Positions 10,080 through 21,100 of a DNA stretch of 64,000 nucleotides are shown in pieces. The position numbers and the translations under genes were made by a program. Origin of the DNA: Poecilobothrus nobilitatus (lineage: Eukaryota; Arthropoda; Insecta; Diptera; Dolichopodidae). The notes beneath the pieces were generated by a model. The model worked only from the letters and a program-made list of their open reading frames with translations. It made no database searches and was not told the origin of the DNA. The stretch spans positions 234,261,825 to 234,325,824 of the forward strand of contig OX352774.1 in the NCBI GenBank assembly GCA_947095535.1. The letters run 5' to 3'. Position 1 is the stretch's first letter. Each line of letters opens with the position of its first letter.

Positions 10080-11640
10080 AGATACGATAGGATTACGATA
10101 GGATCGGGTATAATAAAATTACTCCTCCGTTTGTAACACCTCGAAATAAGCGAGCTAGATATACCTTCAAAGGTATGGATCGGATCAGAAAAAAATTCTA
10201 AGACTTTTGAGCCATGTCCGTCCGTCAGCACGCTAACTCAAAAACTAAGAAAGATAGAATCTTGAAATTTACACAAAATTTTCTGGGAGTAATTTGTAGG
10301 TTCCCTATTTTTTTCGGTTGAGTTTGGACCAAGCCTTAGGGTAGCTCTCGAACACCTAACTTTTAGATCCCCACATTTTTTTGAAATAGAGCTATGAAAT
10401 TTTAACAACTAATAGATCTCACAAAAATATTAATTTTATTTTTAATAACTTTTTTTTGTAGCCCCACCCGTTATAGGAGCTACAGCTCCCCAAAGGTTCA
10501 AAAAAGCTCTATATTTAAATTGTTATAGCACAAGTTGTATAAGGTATATCTTCATTTTGAAAACGCCAAACGATTACTACTTTTATTAGCTTTAAAAGTA
10601 TATATACTATAAATATATATTTGTGGCATACGGTGTCTTAATTTACCGTTATGCGAAACTAAAATTTGGCAAAATCCTTTAACCCTTCTATCTTCTAAAC
10701 GGTTTAAGTTGGGAACTTGAAATTTTGACAGAAGTTAGATCTTTGAAAATAAGTATGAGTCATTTCAGAAATTTTTTTTATATCACCCCCTGTTTAGGAG
10801 CTGTAAGGAGTCAAAAACTGAAAATTTCCAATTTTTAAACACCTGTAACTTGAACACCTGTTAGAATTTTTTTGAAGAAATATACAAAAATTAAAGCTTC
10901 AACATTATACTCTTATTTCTGTTAACAACGTTTTTTAATAATGTAGGGTTACTTTATAATTGACTAAAGTGTTACTTGATTTTTTCAAATTTTCTAGCAA
11001 ATTTCTTTAACGAATTTTTTCCATTTTGTTTTACTCGATAATTTGAAATTGTTGAGGATATAATGCGTAGTACATAAAAATGTAAATAAATAAACAACAT
11101 AACGGTTGCTTGAAGAATTTTTATTTATATGATATTGATATACATACTTATATAATATCATGTTTATTTACAATATATCGTAAATGTCACTAGTGAATGA
11201 ATGATAAAGAGTATAGATGTATATTATATAGCGCCGTATTTACATACATATATGTATTTTATTATACTTATAAGAAATTATTCTGTCAATGGAATATTTA
11301 AATATAATATAATATAATATTTAAAATTATATTTACTATTTTGTACTAAGTAAATTTAATATACATTTACCGCTTAGTATTAAATGGTACTATAGAATAT
11401 TTGAAAAAGCTTTGGATTGATAATCGTTATGTTAAAATCTGCTTTTGAAGAATGTATAAACATATAGTTTGAATATATGTACAACCCGTAGTACTAGAAA
11501 TTATAAAATTCACCCAAATTATTTTAAAATACTAAAATATTAAAAAAATAATATTGTGAGCAGAGTGACAGGCTGTTAACATACTAACGGTTCGTACGGG
11601 TATCTAAGAGTTGACAAAGGCAACTGTATTCTTCCTCGTT
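10080..11640. repeat. CCGTCC-superfamily element, copy E1 with tail X1
   Basis: It starts with ACGATAGGATCGGGTATAAT, then CCGTTTGTAACACCTCGAA and the block CATGTCCGTCCGTCAGCACG (near 10213). A long body to about 10930 contains ACACCTGTAACTTGAACACC and TTACCGTTATGCGAAAC. These words match, in reverse orientation, the elements at 12632 and 16268. Its 3' part ends in a 120-bp tail (11521-11640) carrying CGTACGGGTATCTAAGAG. The first 650 bases are nearly identical to 11652-12290. Confidence 0.75.
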
Positions 11641-12450
11641 ATACCCGTACGATAGGATCGGGTATAATAGAATTACTCCTCCGTTTGTAACACCTCGAAA
11701 TAAGCGAGCTAGATATACCTTCAAAGGTATGGATCGGATCAAAAAAAAATTCTAAGACTTTTGAGCCATGTCCGTCCGTCCGTCCGTCAGCACGCTAACT
11801 CAAAAACTAAGAAAGCTAGAATCTTGAAATTTACACAAAATATTTTGAGAGTAATTTGTAGGTTCCCTATTTTTTTTGGTTGAGTTTGGACCAAGCCTTA
11901 GGGTAGCTCTCAAACACCTAACTTTTAGATCTCCACATTTTTTTTGCAATAGAGCTATGAAATTTTAACTACTGATAGATCTCACAAAAATATTAATTTT
12001 ATTTTTAATAACTTTTTTTTGTAGCCCCACCCGTTACGGAGCTACAGCTCCCCAAAGGTTCAAAAAAGCTCTATATTTAAATTGTTATAGCACAAGTTGT
12101 ATAAGGTATATCTTCATTTTGAAAACGCCAAACGATTACTACTTTCATTAGCTTTAAAAGTGTATATACAATAAATATATATTTTTGGCATACGGTGTCT
12201 TAATTTACCGTTATGCGAAACTCAAATTTTGCAAAATTCTTTAACCCTTCCATCTTCTAAACAGTTAAAGTTGGAAACTTGAAATTTTGACATAAAATTT
12301 CTAATATTAAAAAAAATAAATAAAATTTATTTTTTAAAATACTAAAATATTAAAAAAATAATATTGTGAGCAGAGTGACAGGCTGTGAACATACTAACGG
12401 TTCGTACGGGTATCTAAGAGTTGACAAAGGCAACTGTATTCTTCCTCGTT
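11640..12450. mobile_element. CCGTCC-superfamily element, copy E2 with tail X2
   Basis: This is a near-identical copy of E1 without about 785 internal bases. It starts TATACCCGTACGATAGGATC. Near its end CGTACGGGTAT (12403-12413) is the exact complement of the start, ATACCCGTACG (11641-11651), so it has 11-bp subterminal inverted repeats. Its tail X2 (12332-12450) matches X1 (11521-11640) with one visible mismatch. The CCGTCCGTCCGTCC block is longer than in E1. A recent local tandem duplication with an internal deletion is the simplest reading. Confidence 0.7.
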
Positions 12451-12631
12451 TTTTTCTCACTTTTTGTCAATTAAAAAAAATTTTTTTTTTTTATTAGAAT
12501 CGATTAATAAAACTTTGCATATAAAATATATATTAACTTTTTAAATAAAAAAACTAATAAACAATTTTTTGTGATAATAATATAAAATTTATATGTCGAA
12601 TACACATTTTTTGTTTTGATAAAATAATGAT

Positions 12632-13916
12632 AAACAAGGTAGAATGTAAACCAACGGTTTTTAAAAGCGCACATTTCCAAACTCAATACAAACTGTTTAG
12701 AATTTTGACTTGGACAAAAATTTGAAAATTTCATGTAATAAGAAAAAATGTAGGACATTTTCGAAATTTTGAGGGGCTATAAGTCCGGAATCCTATATAA
12801 CTAAGAAAAGCCGTTAACACACGCAAAAATATATTATTAAACCTTTAATTTTCATGTCTTTCCGAAGAAAAATTTGTACAGGTGCCTAAGTTACAGGTGT
12901 CTAAAAATAGCAAATTTTCAATTTTTGAGGCGTAATAACTCTTAAAGAAGGGGCGTTACCAAAAAATTTTCTGAGGAAACTTATACTAATTCTAAAAGTT
13001 CTTTCTTGTCTCTTCAATCTTGTCTTGTCTCACAAATTTCAGGTTTCTATCTAAAGGCATGACGGAGTTATGAAAAAAGAAATTTCATGCAAAATATGTA
13101 TTTCACATAACGGTAAATTAAAATAGTAAATTACAAAATATTGCATAATTTTGATATTGTTTTATATAGATAATAAAATTTTCGATCTTCTGACGGTTTT
13201 AGATTGCAAAACTATTAGGCAGGGCCTGAGATATATACATCTGAAAATGGAACTTTTTTACAATTTTGAAGAGCTGCAACTTTGGAACCCTTTACAACTA
13301 AAACAAACCTTTAACACACATTAAAATATATTACTGTAGCTTTAAATTTTATATCTTGCAGAAGTAAAATGTGTACAGGTTCCTAAGTTACAGGTGTTTA
13401 AAAATAGCAAATTTTCAATTTTTAGGCCCTCATATTTCATAAACAGGGGGTGGTCCAAAAAGATTTTCTGAGCAAACTTATACTAATTCTAAAAGTTCTT
13501 TCTTGTCTCAAAATTTCAAGCCTCTATCTAAAAGCGTGCCGGAGTTATGAAAGTAGAAAAATCATGCAAAATTTGGTTTTCACATAACGGTAAATTTAAA
13601 TACTAAATTTAAAAAAATTGTATAATTTTGATATTAATTTAGAAAGGTAAAAGAAATACCTGTCGAAAGACGTTTTCAGATTGAAAAAATCTTAAGTAGA
13701 ACATAAGATATATGCATTTAAAAATAGGGCTTTTTCAAAGTTTGAGGGGGTGTAGCTCCGTAATGGGAGGGGCTACATGAAAAAGTTGTTCCACAAAATT
13801 ATTTCTTTATTTTTTTTCTCTATCTTTAACGGTGTAGAAGTTTTGTAAACAGACGGACGGACAGAGTGAAACTAATAAGCACATTTTTTCAAATTTTTTT
13901 TGGAAATGTGCCAAAA
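12632..13916 (+). mobile_element. S-family repeat, two internal units (a-b)
   Basis: The head is AAACAAGGTAGAATGTAAACC..., and the tail is a CGGACGGACAGAGTGAAACT block followed by TTTGGAAATGTGCC. The inner head word GCACATTTCC and the tail word GGAAATGTGC are exact complements, giving short inverted ends. Two internal units start at about 12878 and 13375 with ACAGGTGCCTAAG or ACAGGTTCCTAAG. The first is the 'GGCGTAATAACTC' type and the second the 'CAGGGGGTGGTCC' type. No coding potential is seen. The minus-strand open frame 12504-12758 is a by-product of this sequence. Confidence 0.75.
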
Positions 13917-14300
13917 ATGAAGCTATATAGGGTTTCCAACTGTATACGTTTTAGGTGTATTTATATACTAAGCAATTTATAAATAAAAGAAACACTTTAG
14001 TAAGTATTGAGAATGGGGGATTGCCATATGCCTGTATTTAATTTGCATGTAGTGTCATTTGACTGTATTTTTTACAAGTTGACTGAATTACCATTTAACT
14101 GTATTTCATTTGCCTGTATATTATTTGACAGTTTTCCATTTGGCATTTGCTTATATTTCATTTGACAGGATTTCAGGGTTTGAATAATTTGTTTATAATG
14201 AGTAAAGTATATAATTAAGGGGTTAGAAGGGGTAGTTGGTATAAATAAAATTCAGTCAAATAAAATCCATTCAAGTGCAATACAGCCTTGTGATAGTAAG
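13917..14300. repeat. degenerate short-unit repeat (CATTTGACTGTATTT-like)
   Basis: From about 14030 to 14175 a 13-16-base word recurs with changes: CATTTGACTGTATTT, CATTTAACTGTATTT, CATTTGCCTGTATAT, TATTTGACAGTTTTC, CATTTGACAGGATTT. Inverted versions (CAGTCAAATAAAATCC, CAAGTGCAATACAG) occur at 14250-14285. The arrangement suggests a small foldback element with iterated ends. Confidence 0.5.
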
Positions 14301-15329
14301 CCATTGAAAATGTTTGAAGATTCAAAAAACGGTGAAATTATACCGATACGTTTAAGTCCTCAAACATTTCAAAGACCTAATGCCGATTGACTCATAGATT
14401 ATTAAAATAAATACATAAATAATTGATTCTTAATTATTTGTTGTAATTATTGTTTAATTTTTTGAATTTTTCTACTTTTTTAGAATTAAAAACAAGATGA
14501 CCAGCCACAAGAGGTTATTATAATAGAGAAATTAATAATATAAAAGAAATTTTAACGTAGCTATTAAAAATAAATACAACAAAGTATCTTTTCATGTTGG
14601 TTTCAAATTTACCTTTCAATATTCGGTTTTCCCTAATTTTCATTTAGCATTTAGAATTCAGTTCACAAGCGCAATAAAAAGAATTATTGTTGCGAATTCT
14701 TATTCACATATGAAAGAACTATTTAATTTTTTTTAAAGAAAATAAAAAGAGAGAATAAATTATTGCAACGAAGCCTTCGAGAAGCCTTCGAGAAATATTC
14801 ATGTCTATGTGGGAAAAGGTTAAAAACATTTAATTTTGCATAATTTATCGAATATAGGTATAAGCTTACATTGTATGAAAAAGGTATTTTTGAAATATGT
14901 TAAGTTAATAAAGGATTATTAAAGTGGCTATATATAGAGCTTATAGAGAATAATCTGGATCAATAAAAATTCCTGTATACATCATAGAAAATGAAAAAAT
15001 TGTATTATTCATTAAATTATTGTATATTAGAATCCTTTTGAATTTTATAAATTTCTTACGTTGTATTTTATAATAATAATAATTAAAAAAAAAATAAAAA
15101 CAGTTGGAAACTCTAAATCAAATGTACGAAGAATGTAACTTTAATTAATTAACAAAACTTGAAATTTTAAAACCAATGCACTTTTTAAACAAAAAACACC
15201 AGAACTGAAATCGATGTAAACTAATGGCATATCATTTTCCTTTTTCTTTTTTAATAACTTTTATTCTAGTCTGGCTAATGGTTTAAATATATATTGCTTA
15301 AATGCAGTTTGTTATAAAAATTTATGTTT
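14301..15329. other. A/T-rich stretch with an 11-base tandem word
   Basis: No gene is seen. At 14769-14792 GAAGCCTTCGA is repeated in tandem. The remainder is poly-A/T and simple A/T words. Confidence 0.45.
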
Positions 15330-15640
15330 GTCCATTTTTACCGACCGCATACCTTAATGTATAAGGTAGGTATTGTTTTCATACTAAAAATTTGTACCCG
15401 AGATTTTGGCAAATATGCACTACTCCGGTGTGGAGAAGGCTGTAAATTTTTGTTAACATGATGTATGTGTGTATGTGTGGGTGCGTGTGTGGGAATGCCT
15501 GTGGGCACGTGTCAGTTTAAACGACTCAGCTGAATTTTTTGCAATTTCATATTTAAGGTTTTGACGCAAATATCTCGGATTGATAAGCTTTTGGAGCAAA
15601 TCGGACAACCGCAAGTGGTAGTTTACTAGTGTACTTTTTA
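15330..15640. repeat. unclassified complex repeat with GT-rich tract
   Basis: This is a sharply less A/T-rich block. It runs from ACCGCATACCTTAATG through ACTCCGGTGTGGAGAAGGC, a TG-rich tract (about 15463-15510), GGGCACGTGTCAGTTTAAAC and GATAAGCTTTTGGAGCAAATC. The mix of unique words and a TG microsatellite is typical of dispersed non-autonomous repeats. The minus-strand open frame 15453-15710 ends in His-Thr repeats from the TG tract and is not a gene. No second copy is in this window. Confidence 0.4.
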
Positions 15641-16089
15641 AGTTTTTTAAGAATATTTCGTAACAGAAAAATTTTATGAGGAAAATTATTAAGAAAAAGA
15701 TGTTACACAAGTATACAATATTTGTTATATGCCATAGAACATTTTTTGATCCGACTAACTTTAACTTTTATTTAATTTTTTTCTAAGTTCAAATTTCATA
15801 CATAACACTCCATATGAATTTATATGAACAATTTTTTTTTTGTTTTTTTTTATATCTCTAAAAATTTATATATGTACATATATATATACTTATATCTATG
15901 CATATTATAGTGACTTAAGCAGATAATGAGAACCACTCTTTGCATAGTTCTAGTTATTAACATTCAGTCTTTCAATGAATATTTTTACAATACAGTTATG
16001 CCTAGATATATATTATGGATATATATATATGAATATTTATATATATGTATATGTAATATATAAGTATATATAATAATTTTAAAAATGAG
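15641..16089. other. A/T-rich stretch with AT microsatellite
   Basis: TATATA-rich DNA (15860-15905 and 16005-16075) with no coding sequence. Confidence 0.5.
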
Positions 16090-16267
16090 CCGAGTAAGAT
16101 ATAGAATCAAGTGTACGGATCGGAGTAGAATCGTAAAATTAGTTGATTCATCCGCTCGCTCCACTTAAAAACATAAAGGCGAGCTGGAACTGTGAAACTT
16201 TTACCACGATACTTTTGTAAAATTGTTAGCTTAAATTTTTAAATCCAGCTAGTTTAGCCTTATGTGA
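16090..16267. repeat. diverged CCGTCC-superfamily fragment
   Basis: Words such as GTACGGATCGGAGTAGAAT, CATCCGCTCGCTCC and GAGCTGGAACTGTGAAAC correspond in order to the start of the E elements (GTATGGATCGGATCA..., CGTCCGTCC, AAGCTAGAATCTTGAAA). It directly abuts the S-family element at 16268. Confidence 0.45.
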
Positions 16268-18050
16268 AAACAAGGTAGAATGTAAACCAACGGTTTTTAA
16301 AAGCGCACATTTCCAAAACTCAATACAAATTGTTTAGAAGTGTGACTTACACAAAAATTTGAAAATTTCATGTAATAAGAAAAAATGTGAAAATAGGACA
16401 TTTTTGAAATTTTGAGGGGCTATAAGTCCGGAATCCTATATAACTAAGAAAAGCCGTTAACACACGTAAAAATATATTATTGAAGCTTTAATTTTTATGT
16501 CTTGCCGAAGAAAAGTTTTTACAGGTGCCTAAGTTACAGGTGTCTAAAAATAGCAAATTTTCAATTTTTGAGGCGTAATAACTCTTAAAGAGGGGGCGTT
16601 ACCAAAAAATTTTCTGAGGAAACTTATACTAATTCTAAAAGTTCTTTCTTGTCTCAAAATTTCAGGTTCCTATCTAAAGGGGTGCCGGAGTTATGAAAAA
16701 AGAAATTTCATGCAAAATGTGGTTTTCACATAACGGTAAATTTAAATCGTAAATTACAAAATATTACATAATTTTGATATTGTTTTATATAGATAATAAA
16801 ATTTTCGATCTTCTACCGGTTTTAGATTGCAAAACTATTACGCAAAGCCCGAGATATATACATCTGAAAATAAAGCTTTTTTACAATTTTGAAGAGCTGC
16901 AGCTTTGGAACCCTTTACAACTAAAATAAACCTTTCACGCACGTAAAAATATATTATTGTAGCTTTCATTTTCATGTCTTGCCGAAGAAAAATTTTTACA
17001 GGTGCCTAAGTTACAGGTGTCTAAAAATAGCAAATTTTCAATTTTTGAGGCGTAATAACTCTTAAAGAGGGGGCGTTACCAAAAAATTTTCTGAGGAAAC
17101 TTATACTAATTCTAAAAGTTCTTTCTTGTCTCAAAATTTCAGGTTCCTATCTAAAGGGGTGCCGGAGTTATGAAAAAAGAAATTTCATGCAAAATGTGGT
17201 TTTCACATAACGGTAAATTTAAATAGTAAATTACAAAATATTACATAATTTTGATATTGTTTCATATAGATAATAAAATTTTCGATCTTCTGCCGGTTTT
17301 AGATTGCAAAACTATTACGCAGAGCCCGAGATATATACATCTGAAAATGGGGCTTTTTTACAATTTTGAAGAGCTGCAACTTTGGAACCCTTTACAATTA
17401 AAATAAACCTTTCACACACGTAAAAATATATTATTGTAGCTTTAATTTTTACATCTTGCAAAAGTAAAATGTGTGCAGGTTCCTAAGTTACAGGTGTTTA
17501 AAAATAGCAAATTTTCAATTTTTAAGCCCTAATAGCTCATAAACAGGGGGTGGTCCGAAAAAATTTTCTGAGGAAACTTATACTAATTCTAAAAGTTCTT
17601 TCTTGCCTCAAAATTTCAAGCTTGTATCTAGAAGCGTGCCGGAGTTATGAAAGTAGAAAAATCATGCAAAATTTGGTTTTCACATAACGGTAAATTTAAA
17701 TACTAAATTTAAAAAAACTGTATAATTTTGATATTAATTTACAAAGATAAAAGAAATACCTGTCGAATGACGTTTTCAGATTGAAAAAATCTTAAGCAGA
17801 ACATAAGATATATGCATTTAAAAATAGGGCTTTTTCAAAGTTTGAGGGGGTGTAGCTCCGTAATGGGGGGGGCTACATGAAAAAGTTGTTCCACAAAATT
17901 ATTTTTTTTATAAGACCTACCTATGGTTAAAATTTTTTTTCTCTATCTTTAACGGTGTAGAAGTTTTGTAAACAGACGGACGGACGGACGGACGGACAGA
18001 GTGAAACTAATAAGCACATTTTTTCAAAATTTTTTTGGAAATGTGCTAAA
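16268..18050 (+). mobile_element. S-family repeat, three internal units (a-a-b)
   Basis: It has the same head (ACAAGGTAGAATGTAAACC) and tail (TTTTTTGGAAATGTGC) as the copy at 12632. Three internal units are spaced exactly 477 bases apart at the word before CCTAAGTTACAGGTGT (16521, 16998, 17475). The first two are nearly identical to each other and of type a; the third is type b. The CGGACGGACGGACGG block near 17975 is expanded. The extra a unit accounts for the greater length compared with 12632-13916. No protein is encoded; the minus-strand frame 17927-18118 is incidental. Confidence 0.8.
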
Positions 18051-19439
18051 AACTCAGTGTCTATTACAGCTAGGTATCTTAAATTTTGTGAAAATATGTC
18101 AAATTGCATGGTAGTCATTTCTGTAAGATTTGGTTGTGCTAGACTAACAGGTTGAGGTAGCTTACATTTACATATTTTTAGTTTACTCTACTCTTTCCTC
18201 GTTTTGTTTAAAGTTATAGTCTTACTTTTTGTAAACTTTTGATCTTTTACTATCAAATTCTTAATTTTAAAGGCTTTAAAGATTTTTTAACTAAATAATT
18301 TTTAAAATTTGAAATTTATTCTATTCCCGATACCATTAATAATCATTTTACGACAATATAGAATAACATTTTGTTATTATATTTTTAAATTAAATAATTA
18401 AATTTAATTTTTAACTGTAAAAACAAAAATTTAATATTATTTAGCAATTTCATAATAACTTAACATTTATTAATAAAACAGAGCAATTTTTAATTACCCA
18501 TTAAAATGCAAGTAATAAATATAAATTGATAATAATTTATTTTTAATTTTTAGCTTACCTTTAATATTAATTACCTCTGGATTTTTTTTTTTTTTAAATT
18601 TTTTTAAAAGCAAATAATTAATTTAAAATATAAAATGATAATTTTTCATAAAATATTAATTATGAAATGTAGGAAATTGCGCAAAATTCTTTTCATTTTA
18701 AATTTTTAATAAAAGTTTTTTAGTTATTAATTACGGACGTTTACATAACAACCAAACCATTCAAATCAATTTATTTTTATTTTATTTAAATAAAATACAA
18801 TAACATTTATCTGATTTTTGACATGTTTTTAAACGAAAAATATATAATTGGTTATATTGAAATATAATATATAATTAAATTTGAGATAGGGTATAATTCC
18901 AATATTACAATTAATTTTCTCTAAAAAATTGAATTGAGTAAAACTGGTTTTGATAATACCTTAATATTTTGATATCTAATTGATACCTTAATATTTTGAC
19001 CTATTGGAGACATGCATTACCAGGGAAAATAATCTTTATTTCATATAAAGTATAATTTTTTTATTGGAATTCCGTAAACTCTTCTTTTATAACCTATAAA
19101 CTAATTTTTCCACAAACCGGCCTATGCAGATTTTTTATATCTATAAGATACTTATAATTGTTACTTTAATTTCGTTAATTTTTTTCTTATTATTTTTCAT
19201 ATATTGTGTTGAATACAGTTTAAAGAAAATTAAATTAAGTAAAACTAATTGATTATGATTAATAAGATGTGCAGCTTTTGCTCACTTTAAAACTTTTTTA
19301 ACAAATATTAAATTAAAAACAATCCATTTTTTAGTTTAAGACATTGTTTACATTCTGACTTTAGTATTTTTGAATATGGAGTTAAAATCGCTGAAAATTG
19401 GAAAAACCTCTATTATAAAATATCTATAATATAATACAC
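18051..19439. other. A/T-rich stretch, nothing coding seen
   Basis: Long A/T-rich DNA with poly-T tracts and no exon-like frame, RNA gene or family repeat. Confidence 0.55.
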
Positions 19440-19600
19440 AAGATGTTGGCGAGACCTTGCCAACATGTAAAAAAATATATTTTATATCTATAATAAAACA
19501 TTCACACTGAATGTAAACTAAACTGGCAATGATGATATTTCTGTATATCTAAATATAATAAAAGACAAGTTGCTGCTGCTGAGTAGCGTGCCCTCCTGTT
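19440..19600. repeat. D-repeat copy with small hairpin
   Basis: It matches 23085-23190 through ACTGAATGTAAACTAAACTGG and GATGATATTTCTGTATAT. It differs by an extra 22 bases that make the perfect hairpin ATGTTGGC-GAGACCTT-GCCAACAT (19443-19466). Confidence 0.65.
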
Positions 19601-19611
19601 ATGTTAAATGT

Positions 19612-21100
19612 TAATTTAACAAATGTTATACTATGAAAAGAAAGAAACGTACATCTGATATTTACCCATATAAAAGATAGAAAACAATAAATATTATAAT
19701 GTTATGCTATGAAATGAAAGAAAAAACAAGGCAGTGTATAAATCAAAGTTTTTAGAGGGTCGTATTTTTAAGTAGAACATTATAAAATTGCAATAATATT
19801 TTTATTTAAATTTTGCTAAGTAACATTTTCTTAATTTTTTAAAAATTTTGCCATAATATAGTACAATTTTAGAATCAGAAGTTTAGCCCATAATATAGAT
19901 ATATGAATAAAAATATGGGTATACATATATTAGATTTATTATAGATTTATTAATTTTTATATAGGCAACAGTTATTTATATGAATGAATGGACGGTAAAC
20001 ATAAACGAACAAAAAAAAAATTCAGAATGTTCTATAGGTTATAATTTATATTTTTTAAATAGACATATACATCAGTATAAATTTAATACTTAAAAAAAAG
20101 AACAGAAAACAAAAAAAAAAAGTAAAATGTAATACTGCGAAGAAGAATAAAAACGAATAGAAAAAAAAGAGAACAAAAATGTTACTTTGATTGTTTTTAA
20201 ATACTTTTAAAGAAAAAAAGAACTATTAAAATGTTATGATTTTAAAAGAAAAAAACATATGTCTGATATTTACGTACCTACATAACAGATAGAAAAAGGA
20301 AAAAAAAAAATGTTATGCTATGAAAAGAAAGAAAAAACAAGGCAGTGTATAAATCAAAGTTTTTAAAGGTTCAGATTTTTAAGTAGAATATTATAAAATT
20401 GCAATAATATTTTTATTTAAATTTTGCTAAGTAACATTTTCTTAATTTTTTAAAAATTTTGCCATAATATAGTACAATTTTAGAATCAGAAGTTTAGCCC
20501 ATAATATAGATATATGAATAAAAATATGGGTATACATATATTAGATTTATTATAGATTTATTATTTTTTGTATAGGCAACAGTTATTTATATGAATGAAT
20601 GGACGGTAAACATAAACGAACAAAAAAAAAATTCAGAATGTTCTATAGGTTATAATTTATATTTTTTAAATAGACTGTATGTATAAATTTAATATTTAAA
20701 AAAAATAAAAGAAATACTTAGCGTACGTAAATAACAGAAAACAAAAAAAAATAAATGTAATACTGCGAAGAAAAATAAAAACGAATAGAAAAAAAAGAGA
20801 ACAAAAAATGTTACTTTGACTGTTTTTAAATATTTTTAAAGAAAAAAAGAACTATTAAAATGTTATGATTTTAAATGAAAAAACATACCTCTGATATTTA
20901 CGTACATAACAGATAGAAAAAGAAATATTAAATGCTATGCTATGAAAAGAAAGAAACGTACATCTGATATTTAGGTACATAACAGATAGAAAAAAAGAAT
21001 TAAAATGTTATGCTATAAAAAGAATGAAAAAACAAGACAGTGCATAAATCAAAGTTTTTAAAGAGTTGCATTTTTAAGTAGAAATTATAAAAAAATAAAG
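19612..21100. repeat. 611-bp tandem repeat array, two units plus partial ends
   Basis: The sequence at 19701-20067 recurs at 20312-20678 with a constant shift of 611 bases and few differences. It includes GAATGGACGGTAAACATAAAC and AGAATGTTCTATAGGTTATA. Shorter pieces of the unit (GCTATGAAAAGAAAGAAACG and the head ACAAGGCAGTGTATAAATC) recur at 19626, 20934, 21031 and 21094. The head resembles the S-family head ACAAGGTAGAATGTAAACC. No gene lies in it. Confidence 0.8.

Noticed and set aside
12504..12758. 84-codon minus open frame sharing 'MCAFKNRWF' with frames at 35353 and 62346
   Set aside because: The shared peptide is only the reading of the S-family head in different copies. The rest of each frame diverges and runs into A/T noise.
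15453..15710. 85-codon minus frame ending in His-Thr repeats
   Set aside because: The His-Thr tail is a translation of the TG-rich tract, and the rest is repeat sequence.
19612..21100. CRISPR-like or other short-spaced direct repeat array
   Set aside because: The repeats are hundreds of bases long with no unique spacers, and the genome is eukaryotic. It is a tandem duplication.
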